From positions 22,079-86,078 of the forward strand of contig WGCV01000048.1 in NCBI GenBank assembly GCA_015493615.1: a stretch of DNA of 64,000 nt, in the 5' to 3' direction. The translations under genes and the position numbers were made by a program. Below are positions 35,701-40,429 of the stretch, one piece after another; the stretch's first letter is position 1, and each line of letters opens with the position of its first letter. The notes below the pieces were generated by a model. It saw only the letters and a list, made by a program, of their open reading frames with translations, searched no databases and was not told the origin of the DNA. This DNA is from Melioribacteraceae bacterium (GTDB taxonomy: Bacteria > Bacteroidota > Ignavibacteria > Ignavibacteriales > Melioribacteraceae).

Positions 35701-37659
35701 AACGGCGGCAGCACTTGGAACTTTATCGGTGCGGCTCCGGGAGACAGCGGAAAGTACAGTTGGACAGTTCCCAACGTTCCGACAGACCAAGCGAGAATAA
35801 AACTTCAGGATTTTGATTATGCGAATGTTTACGACATAAGCGATACAAACTTCTCGATTGTTTCAATCAACGTTTTAACTCCGAACAATTATGAAGCGAT
35901 TAACGCTAATTCAACATACAATATTACTTGGTCAAGTAATTACCTCGACAGCGTCAGGATACTCCTTTCAACCGACGGCGGTACCAGTTATCCGATTTTA
36001 GTGGGACTTGCTCCAGGCGCCGCAGGCTCATATACTTGGACAACGCCAAATATTGCAACCGCAGACGCAAGGATAAAGATTACGGATATTTATCAACTTG
36101 ACGTTCAAGACGTAAGCGACACTACATTCCTGATTGGGCTTTATCCTACAATAACGCCAATCGGTTCTACTCAGTCCGGCGTGATTAAGCTGCTCTACAG
36201 TTTGCCTAATGCAAATGAGTCGGTGGATTTAACTAAATTCTCATTTCGTACAATCGGTGGAAGCGAGAACGACGGATATGCTTATCTGCAGGGAAATTAC
36301 ACTAACTTGGTTGGTCCGTTAGTAGATACAATCAAATGGGATTCCAGAGGACAGCTGGATAATTTTGAAGGAAAGGTTCTATTTAACGCAACTTTCCACT
36401 CTACTTACAGAGTTGATTATCCCGTTTCTACGGATACAATTCTAATTGATAACAAAGCTCCGCAGTTTGATCAATCATCTTTTAAAATCGAGCAGAACAG
36501 TTTTCAATACGGCTGGAGTAAAGCCGTTGCAAGTTGGAAATCGGCGATAGATTCGAGCAGACCGGTTAAGTACGAACTCTATGTTTCCGATAGCGGAGTG
36601 TTCGACTCAATTCCAAATGCCGAATCGTTCGGAACTCAGGCTCTGCTGCATAATCTTAAGACATCAACAAATTATAATTACCGGATGAAGATTTCCGATT
36701 CGTTTGGCAATTCAACCATATTTAACACTACAAGTAAAACAAATGCTTTGGCGGACTTTAATAACGACGGACAAATAAACGGCGCCGATCTTTCCGCTTA
36801 TGTTTTCTCGTGGAGCTCGGCTGATTCCTCAGTAGGAGCGGATATGTATCCTTATACCGGAACGACGCCGATTGTTACGGTTACTCCCGATGATAATTTG
36901 AATATAAATGATTTGCTCGTTTTTCAGGATATGTGGAACTATTACGCACAAAATCGCGGACTGCCGAAATCGGTAAATTATAACTTTGACAATGCCGATT
37001 CGAGAGAGACGATTAAATTCAAAAAAGGTGAAAATAAGTTTGATTTCAAAATTAACATGGAGCAAAAAGATTTGTCGGCGGTTTCCGCTGAAATACATTT
37101 CAACCCTTATGTTTTTAAATTTGACTCGCTTAAATTTACGCCAAAAAATGGGACGACAAATAATATAGTTCTCTCTTATCAAGATACTGCGCGCGGAATA
37201 GTCCGGATAGATTTCTCGAATTTAAGCGGGAAAGTCGGAAATGAGTATTCCATTATTTCCAAAATTAAAGCTAATTTGGATAGGGACAAAAATAAAGATT
37301 CACTTTTGATTATTTATAAAGGTTACGATAAGCATTTTAACCAATCTGTTGCGGGAGCTAAAGTTTATACACTGCAAGAGGTTCCGAACAGGTTTATGCT
37401 TTATCAAAATTATCCTAATCCCTTTAATCCGACTACAACGATTGAGTTTGACGTTGCTTCCAAAAGCAGAGTTTCGCTCAAAATTTATAATATTCTCGGT
37501 CAGGAAGTTACTACTTTAATAAATAAAGTTTTAGAACCAGGCTCATATAAAACAAAATTCAACGCTGTGGGAATACAGACTTTGGCAAGCGGAGTATATT
37601 TCTATAGAATATCAGCAGGAAAATATGTTTCAACTAAGAAAATGCTTCTTCTAAAATAG
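23719..37659 (+). CDS. Giant repeat surface protein with dockerin-like module and T9SS sorting domain (4646 aa)
   Basis: One uninterrupted frame of 13.9 kb. A signal peptide (MLKKLSKILLLLFLFAFSAMFAQ) is followed by about 44 tandem repeats of some 90-100 residues, each of the pattern SPNGGE.(W)..G....ITW.SS.(I/V).NV.(I/L).YS.D.G..W..I......S..Y.W.IP......A.(I/V)RI.D......D.SD..F.I. This resembles the Ser-Thr-rich Kre9/KNH-type beta-sandwich repeats frequent in bacterial surface proteins. After residue about 4140 come a different beta domain, a dockerin-like calcium motif (DFNNDGQINGADLS at 4346, a degenerate second loop near 4391), a cohesin-like domain (about 4425-4540), and a type A T9SS sorting domain from about 4562 (NYPNPFNPTTTIEF ... 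ASGVYFYRISAG ... KKMLLLK). Probable exported adhesin or matrix protein. Confidence 0.85.
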   Translation: MLKKLSKILLLLFLFAFSAMFAQTPDGTKAKTISVNYPNGGELWLIGTSKTILWTSSEIANVNVQYSIDGGVNWTTIASNVVASLGKYTWNIDSTTVSPSKEARIRVIDSGGSGVSDVSNANFTLSELRIDSPVTSSVFQTGRATAIKWFASSDISTIAIQYSSDGGSSWNTVATGVNANDNQYLWNVNVTSTNEAKIRIYDEANPGTVIATSPNFITADLSLTSPTGGEQWRAGETEVISWNSSFITYVNLEYSVDGGAWTTIADSINGGVGTYSWLIPDELSDQALVRISYSGDSNVYDQSSSTFTILNLQITSPNGGEGWEVGSTAAVTWTTNLSGNVDIDLSTDGGATYSQNIASGIPAGQASYTLTVPDLPTGEARIRISSSSNSDVLDESAENFTIGTVTITQPVGGENWMAGHSYQLAWSATSGVRVISMEYTDDDGATWNVIRSAYPASYNSYYWYIPNGVWGNNIKIRMYDAATGIGKTHLSNPISIATLQIQTPLNGAIYKWGDNVVINWAASSNVGNVSVEYSTDGGSTYTLIQDNIAASASTYTWTVPNGLSSDQMKIRVRDESNSDFSNTNPGYFTVGNISVLIPNGGEKIIGGIYYPISWSATNSIGYVRIEYSTDGGATYTNIPGASSVLASNGVYNWYVPNVASTQARIRISDAATANIIDASDNDFTIGILQITSPNGGEGYAPNQNVNISWNAQYINQVKLEYSTDGGANWTQIASGVDATLGTYAWTVPTDYTDQALIRISDFSKSDNYDMSDSYFAIGKVTVTSPNGSEVYQTGKTYNVTYDYSSNISSVNIELSTDNGTSWSPIASGVTANGSYSWTIGTTPSSNALIRVVDATFADLSDVSDNPFVIEQLDLVSPNGGNYFMVDSAATITWNSSQVSNVKIEYSTDDGAIWQTVVASTPAAPQSYAWTVPNTPSTNTLIRLSDADNSSYDIADTSDNVFTINLLYMVSPNGGENYIVNDNTIIRWLAHSSLSTVRLEYSTNDGSSWNQIATGVTASDKQYSWTIPNTPTNQALVRIIDESNSSVSDLSNNTFSIGSILLTSPNGGEKLQVDSVKTITWQNIATIANVDLYYSINAGTSWNLISSNVNASGERYDWTIPDSVSSSVLVRIENSADSSMNDESDNTFTIAKISITSPNGGEVLQAGDELPILWNSYNINSVTIQYSVDNGATWTTIDNNVQASLGQYNWTIPDAVSTNTFLIRIFDNSFNSVHDVSDAGASVYYLNLTSPNGNEAWNNGTSEDITWNSSGVSSVDLYYSADLGATWTSIATSVNGSLGTYSWAIPSSLSSDSMLVRVVDANHSGIRDSSDSRFAVGNIDITSPVSSTVWQTGSVQPIRWTSESVETIMIEISVDGGTNWSTITNSYGASSGVYYYNVPNNSTASAQIRITDTRTGSHIYETSQTFTINNLSITYPTSASLWMNGSSYNITWNSSNIANVNLKYSVDDGVTWTDIVASTPASTGTYNWTVPNGIATNKARIKIIDVDNNSAVDSTDDFVIGNVSISVPTTSTVWQSGKTYRIKWAASSGISEVNVDYSTDNGANWSTIESNVTAADSSLLWTVPANMSTSSARIRVYDVNSNIGSNDQIIAESDAFKLVNLAISSPTSSSNWQARSTHNITWSGSALINTVTLSYSRDLGNSWVTIAPAVNFSDGSYSWTLPDLTSDSVLVRSVSDANPGISDSMASPFKISDLAVLNISTSTEWQSGTAHTISWTSENINNIDIQYSLDNGSSWNNIISGISASNGSYLWNIPSNISSAQTLVRISSSSDPTIYFDTPLFTIKYLSVTSPNGGENWQVGSNETITWNSGLVSNVRIDLSTDNGASWINISSPIAASNGSYTWNVPDSISTVSALIRLIDLDNTSIRDSSDANFTIGRLVLTSPLGGEEWQIGSTHNITWSSINVNNVSLEYSLDNGTSWSTIISPVNANAGSYSWTIPTATASTSALVRITSLDDPTVSYTSNIFTIDELSVTAPNGGEVLQSGSQTYIKWTSANIANINIYFSSDNGTTWNEIVTNFNASADSLAWTLPSNISTDLALIKITDSSDSTHYDVTDNVFSIHSFRLTSPVGGEVWQVGGTYDITWSASSNISTVSLEYSIDNGTTWNSVAQNINATLGTYAWNIPAGTASNQCKIRLLDDNSSIIFTGGVFTIEDLQITSPVGGEFWTSGTTENITWNSSQITNVKIEYSSDNGSSWETLSNSESAAAGTYAWNIPVNYSTTSGLIRISDADNTGIYSTSSNDFTLGKITVLYPNGGEVLQAGENVRILWNSLASSTLFNIDYSTDNGAAWNSIAVGTDSSSSYTWRIPSNIYTSSALIRVADALSSGAITDQSDAVFTINLLQVTSPNGGEDFKVGSTQNITWNSGSNIANVKLEYYTPQTGWETIVASVPANSSPYSWTIPNIPSDSVKVRVVSTADNSISDESDAYFRIGDLNLTSPVASTKWQSGDHVNIAWNNTANVNKVNLFYKIGAGGTWTEISRDVTASTGLYDWTIPSVNTQQLYLRIEDAQAVSSIYDETGFTVTVSNLSIRTPNISTVWIAGATENIIWSASSDIRKIKILYSIDKGTTWNSITDSTDASTGKLSWAIPNSINYDSVLVRLEDVDYSNVDDTSAYFKISNAQLTLTAPNGGEYWEAGNDYSISWNITSNISLINIYYSVNGGTSWTMLQSNYPASNQNYVYSIPANFETDSLRIKIEDASNTFIADSSSQNTYLRWINLIAPVGGEHLQANRNKTVSWSASSNMSNVRVDFSADGVTWNSLGVVEASTGSYDWLVNNIPTDSGYIRVSDANSNLAVAETSAPFAISMLNLTAPINGGEFQTGDSLKISWLNSSDITSVQMEYTTDMTNWYVINSTPVSASDSSYTWVIDNSVCGDSVYIRIINFAFQSIVDTIPKPITVKSLQLTEPAAGANWRVGTTHQIKWNYCGIDSLSLQYSLNKGISWVDIATVAASGLQYNWVIPNTTSDSVIVRISDKTNGDVKSESGYFTIFQSLADLIYPNGNEFLRSGDSLTVRWTSSLVNYFNIEFSSDNGANWTTISNATVASADSFVWALPDTLESNQCLVKITDLENPAVSDSSNNVFTVARLKLSNPTGGEYISAGSTLPITWAASSTISGVKLSYSTDNGRIWSGIQGATNVTASADTFRWSIPNNLCSDSTLIKIASINHPSVYDISKSFVTGWVKVTSPNGGEVYLSGKNLPVSWSGCSSVKQILIEVIDAKSNLTLHSEIDSSSLGGTNIILPNGTVSDSVLVRISDVRSNYQIIDSSDAFFTITELAFTSPNSSTNWNSGSTQLIEWNSGDFLGNLNLEYSLNNGQTWNTIQNSVTASRDSLTWTLPADVNSNSCLVRGYNPNISTVADTSDKFTIFTSQLALIAPNGGEKLQAGSQYNIKWGSAFITNLQIEVSYDNGTSWDTLTTSAIGDDSLWTWNVPPGLSTEQGLIRLRNTIDSSQSVTSASNFSIGWINVTSPSLGSHWIANRTDTIAWDASASVHKVNLLYSLSGDTADSSLTLIDANVNAQDSIYVWRLPSVESPNAKIVILDSESNNLIKSASGAIKISKMLLVSPNGNEFIQAGAPYTISWNVTAATIPYINIDYSLNGGINWNRLATSANSSDSSYTWNIGTGISTDSALVRISDAVNSQLADTSDGYFSIGGLELTVFNSPEKVLVGTRKRVTWSRTNNIGKINLYYKTNDGVWKPFVQNYPADSMYYNWTIPDDVSDSCFVKINDVNNPLLYDVSNAPFIISDLKIVNFNGGNVYQTGKTHEITWSSSFINFVNLQYSTDSLNWTNINQSPVVADSNKFDWAIPDDINYASPNYLLRIVDADYTYIADTSNSTFTVSYIKMKKPNGGEGEQIGTSYTIEWASSNNTISNVNLYVELQSGSDVWTPIANNIDATSGSYYWLIETQATPAARMKVEDANNHSIYDISDSSFVISHIQLTSPNGGSLQKLQVGNTYEITWESQYINNIGISYSVNGGSTWNFIGAAPGDSGKYSWTVPNVPTDQARIKLQDFDYANVYDISDTNFSIVSINVLTPNNYEAINANSTYNITWSSNYLDSVRILLSTDGGTSYPILVGLAPGAAGSYTWTTPNIATADARIKITDIYQLDVQDVSDTTFLIGLYPTITPIGSTQSGVIKLLYSLPNANESVDLTKFSFRTIGGSENDGYAYLQGNYTNLVGPLVDTIKWDSRGQLDNFEGKVLFNATFHSTYRVDYPVSTDTILIDNKAPQFDQSSFKIEQNSFQYGWSKAVASWKSAIDSSRPVKYELYVSDSGVFDSIPNAESFGTQALLHNLKTSTNYNYRMKISDSFGNSTIFNTTSKTNALADFNNDGQINGADLSAYVFSWSSADSSVGADMYPYTGTTPIVTVTPDDNLNINDLLVFQDMWNYYAQNRGLPKSVNYNFDNADSRETIKFKKGENKFDFKINMEQKDLSAVSAEIHFNPYVFKFDSLKFTPKNGTTNNIVLSYQDTARGIVRIDFSNLSGKVGNEYSIISKIKANLDRDKNKDSLLIIYKGYDKHFNQSVAGAKVYTLQEVPNRFMLYQNYPNPFNPTTTIEFDVASKSRVSLKIYNILGQEVTTLINKVLEPGSYKTKFNAVGIQTLASGVYFYRISAGKYVSTKKMLLLK
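23815..36140 (+). repeat. Tandem protein-repeat array, about 44 units of roughly 280 bp
   Basis: Hand count of repeat starts in the translated product gives 44 units, from ISVNYPNGGELW to INVLTPNNYEAI. Unit length is fairly constant. Units are well diverged at protein and DNA level; the most similar carry TSPNGGE or TSPVGGE, others have lost the Gly-Gly-Glu. No unit is an identical copy of its neighbour, so the array is old rather than a recent expansion. Confidence 0.85.
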
Positions 37660-37669
37660 GTTATCGGCA

Positions 37670-38536
37670 ATGAAAGATTTCAAACTAAAATATTATTCCA
37701 TTAGAATTTTGATTTTTGCTCTTCTTTTGTTTGGAGCCGAAAGTTGTAATGGACCTGCCGTTGTCGATAATCCGCCGCCGTTTCTGCAGATTACCGAAGG
37801 TCCCGCCGAAGACGCGGTAATTGCCGTAAACTATGCTACATTCGGCTGGTCGGGCAGCGATAACGGTTTTGAGTATCGTTACCGTATGCTTGCGCTTGAC
37901 GAGGACAACTTCCCGACAGTTTACCGCGATTGGTCGGAATGGGGAACGGTTACCGAAATTACTTTCAGCAACTTAGATGAAAGCAAGTACCGTTTTGAAG
38001 TAAGCGGCAGATTGAAGGATCATACCGACCAGGAACTTACTGTTTCCCGTGTCTTTACTGTTGATGCATTCAGCGGTCCCGCTTTAATGTTCTTTAAGAC
38101 TGAAACCGTAATGACGGTAGGACAATCGGATTCCATCAGCGTTTGGGTGGAAGGCGTTGACAGTCTGGTAGCGTTGCATGCCGTTATTGCTTTTGACACA
38201 ACATATCTTTCCCTGCAGGGAATATCGAAGGGAAGTTTTGTGGAAAGAAGCGGTTTTGAACAAATTACCGTCCCTGATTTTTCGGACGCCGGAATTTTAT
38301 CGCAAGTAAACTCAACCGGTAAAATAGATATTAACAGCGCCGTGCTTGCAACGCTTTACACTTTGCCGAGGAGAAGTTTGTCCGGCTCGGGTAGTTTTAT
38401 TACGATGAAGTTTAAGGCTAAAGCGGTGGGAACTTCAAGACTTTCATACACAATGGTGGAATTCCATACCGAAGACGGAAGAGTATTCAGCGGCAATCCT
38501 CCGAAAGATGGAACCGTAAGAATTTCCGCAAAATAA
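37670..38536 (+). CDS. Lipoprotein with FN3-like and cohesin-like domains
   Basis: 288 aa. The leader MKDFKLKYYSIRILIFALLLFGAESC ends at a probable lipidated C26. Residues about 38-130 look like a fibronectin type III-type domain (ATFGWSGSDNGFEYRYRM, DWSEWGTVTEITFSNL). Residues about 135-288 follow the cohesin pattern: VGQSDSISVWVEGVDSLVALHAVIAFD, LQGISKGSF, and SGSGSFITMKFKAKAVGTSRLSY. It starts 10 nt after the giant gene, which contains a dockerin-like motif, so the lipoprotein may hold the giant protein at the surface. That interaction is inference; canonical cohesin-dockerin contact residues were not checked. Confidence 0.65.
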   Translation: MKDFKLKYYSIRILIFALLLFGAESCNGPAVVDNPPPFLQITEGPAEDAVIAVNYATFGWSGSDNGFEYRYRMLALDEDNFPTVYRDWSEWGTVTEITFSNLDESKYRFEVSGRLKDHTDQELTVSRVFTVDAFSGPALMFFKTETVMTVGQSDSISVWVEGVDSLVALHAVIAFDTTYLSLQGISKGSFVERSGFEQITVPDFSDAGILSQVNSTGKIDINSAVLATLYTLPRRSLSGSGSFITMKFKAKAVGTSRLSYTMVEFHTEDGRVFSGNPPKDGTVRISAK

Positions 38537-38618
38537 TCAAGTTGGTTTTACCGGCTCGGCGTTTCATTTCAGTTGATTTGCAGATGGAGTTCGGTTCCGG
38601 TTTCCCAAGTAAATACTA

Positions 38619-38650
38619 TTTGCTACTATCCTGAAAAATTCTTACTTTTG
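38619..38650 (+). promoter_or_regulatory. Promoter of the rimP-nusA-infB operon
   Basis: TTTG at 38619-38622, 20 nt, then TACTTTTG at 38643-38650: an exact match to TTTG-N20-TAnnTTTG. Start of transcription would be near 38657, about 43 nt before the rimP ATG and just before a GC-rich hairpin. Confidence 0.7.
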
Positions 38651-38661
38651 TACTTCTTATT

Positions 38662-38683
38662 CGCCCCAAAAGGGGCGTTTTTT
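38662..38683 (+). terminator. Intrinsic terminator-like hairpin in the rimP leader
   Basis: CGCCCC (38662-38667), loop AAAA, GGGGCG (38672-38677), then six T. Shape is a textbook intrinsic terminator. It can end the giant-gene/lipoprotein transcript, but it also lies downstream of the predicted rimP promoter, so it would be at the extreme 5' end of the rimP mRNA. Confidence 0.75.
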
Positions 38684-38699
38684 GTTGGGATAAATTGAA

Positions 38700-39152
38700 A
38701 TGAATGCAATAGAAATAATAGAGCCGAAAATAAAGGAAATTGTCGAGGATAAAAACTTATTCCTGATTGATATTTTATGGAGAGGAACCGATTCATTCAG
38801 GGTGCTCGAAGTTTTTATCGACAATGTCGATGGAATTACAACGGAAATTTGTTCCGATGTTTCCCGCAAGATTGAAAAATTTATCGACGAAGGAAGATTG
38901 ATAAAAGGTAAGTACAGATTGGATGTCTCTTCTCCCGGGATAGGGAAATCCTTGAAATTTGCAGGACAATATCCCAAACATATCGGAAGAAACTTCAAAG
39001 TTAAACTCGGAGAAGAAAAGGAAGCAACCGAAAAATTTGAAGGAAAGCTTCTTTCGGTAAACGGCGACGAGCTTACATTTGAAGTTAACGGAAAAGAAAA
39101 AACAGTCAATTTTAATAATATAAAACAAGCAAAAGTACAAATTTCGTTTTGA
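38700..39152 (+). CDS. rimP: Ribosome maturation factor RimP
   Basis: RimP assists maturation of the 30S subunit. The 150 aa show the two-domain layout: an N-terminal alpha/beta domain with LEVFIDNVDGITTEICSDVSRKIEKF and the conserved YRLDVSSPGIGKSLKFAGQYPKHIGR, then a C-terminal SH3-like domain ending VNFNNIKQAKVQISF. First gene of the classical rimP-nusA-infB-rbfA-truB-ribF order; nusA follows after 17 nt. Confidence 0.93.
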   Translation: MNAIEIIEPKIKEIVEDKNLFLIDILWRGTDSFRVLEVFIDNVDGITTEICSDVSRKIEKFIDEGRLIKGKYRLDVSSPGIGKSLKFAGQYPKHIGRNFKVKLGEEKEATEKFEGKLLSVNGDELTFEVNGKEKTVNFNNIKQAKVQISF

Positions 39153-39169
39153 ACGGAGGAATGAATTAA

Positions 39170-40414
39170 ATGAACAGTGCGATAGTAGAATCGTTCGCGC
39201 AAATGGCTCGCGAAAAAAGTTTGGATAAAGATGTTCTCGGTGGAATTATCGAGGAGATTTTCGGAGTTTTGGTTAAGAAAAAATATGGACAGGATGCAAA
39301 TTTTGAAGTAATCGTTAATATGGATAAGGGCGATATTCAGATTTTTCTCGAGAGACTTATTGTTGAAACGGTGGAAGATCCTGAAACGGAAATCAGTTTT
39401 GCCGAAGTTGAAGAGAATGGGAATGAAGAGGAATTGGAAATCGGCGACTACTACGTGGAAGAGATACCGCTTTCATCATTCGGACGCAGATTGATTAATC
39501 TTGCGAGACAGACTCTTAACCAGAGAATTCGCGAAGTCGAAAAAGAAATTGTATTCAAAGAATACAACGACATGCTCGGGGAAATTATCGTAGGCGATAT
39601 TTACCAAGTGCGTAAAAATGATATTCTCGTTAACCACAACAAACACGAGCTTCTTCTTCCGCGTTCGGAACAGATTCCGCGCGAACGTTATCGCAAAGGG
39701 GATACAATCCGCGCCGTTGTTAAGGAAGTGCGTAAATCAACTCAAGGTCCCGCAATTATAATTTCAAGAGCGGATAATATGTTTCTCCGAAGATTATTTG
39801 AAATTGAAATTCCCGAAATATATGACGGAATTATTGATATAAGAGGAATTGCGCGCGAACCGGGCGAAAGAGCAAAAGTTTCCGTTGAATCGCAAGATCA
39901 GCGAATTGACGCTGTCGGGGCTTGCGTTGGCATGAAAGGCGTAAGAATTCACGCGATTGTCCGCGAGCTGAATAATGAAAACATTGACGTAATTAATTAT
40001 TCCGACGACCCGATTATTTACATTCAGCGCGCATTGGCTCCCGCAAAATTAAAAGCAATTGAAATTAACGAAGATGAGAAAAAATGCACAGTTTGGGCTG
40101 ATTCCGATCAAGTGTCGCTGATAGTCGGGAGGAACGGCGTAAATATTCGTTTGGCAATAAAATTAACGGGATACGAAATAGACGTTATCCGCGAAGAAAA
40201 AGCTTTCGACGAATATGAAGACGATATAGAATTAATTGATTTAAGAGAAGAACTCGGCGAGGAAGTTGTTGATATGTTGATCGAGAACAGATTCGATACC
40301 GCCGTTGAAGTGCTTTCCGGCGGAGTTGAAGAGTTAGCTCAAATAGACGGAATCGATGAAGAAAAAGCTAAAGAAATCATTGAAATTATTAAAGACCAGT
40401 TTGAAGAAGAATAA
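39170..40414 (+). CDS. nusA: Transcription termination/antitermination factor NusA
   Basis: NusA binds RNA polymerase and modulates pausing, termination and antitermination. The 414 aa contain the N-terminal polymerase-binding domain (1-130), an S1 domain (EIIVGDIYQVRKNDILV..., about 138-205), KH1 (PGERAKVSVESQDQRIDAVGACVGMKGVRI) and KH2 (KKCTVWADSDQVSLIVGRNGVNIRLA). A C-terminal helix-hairpin-helix-like segment (GVEELAQIDGIDEEKAKEII) ends the protein. A GGAGGA ribosome site precedes the ATG. Confidence 0.96.
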   Translation: MNSAIVESFAQMAREKSLDKDVLGGIIEEIFGVLVKKKYGQDANFEVIVNMDKGDIQIFLERLIVETVEDPETEISFAEVEENGNEEELEIGDYYVEEIPLSSFGRRLINLARQTLNQRIREVEKEIVFKEYNDMLGEIIVGDIYQVRKNDILVNHNKHELLLPRSEQIPRERYRKGDTIRAVVKEVRKSTQGPAIIISRADNMFLRRLFEIEIPEIYDGIIDIRGIAREPGERAKVSVESQDQRIDAVGACVGMKGVRIHAIVRELNNENIDVINYSDDPIIYIQRALAPAKLKAIEINEDEKKCTVWADSDQVSLIVGRNGVNIRLAIKLTGYEIDVIREEKAFDEYEDDIELIDLREELGEEVVDMLIENRFDTAVEVLSGGVEELAQIDGIDEEKAKEIIEIIKDQFEEE

Positions 40415-40429
40415 ATTTAAGGTTCAAGA

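Noticed and set aside
23815..36140. CRISPR-like regular spacing
   Set aside because: The regularity comes from protein repeats of about 280 bp with diverged DNA; there are no short identical repeats and no cas genes anywhere in the window.
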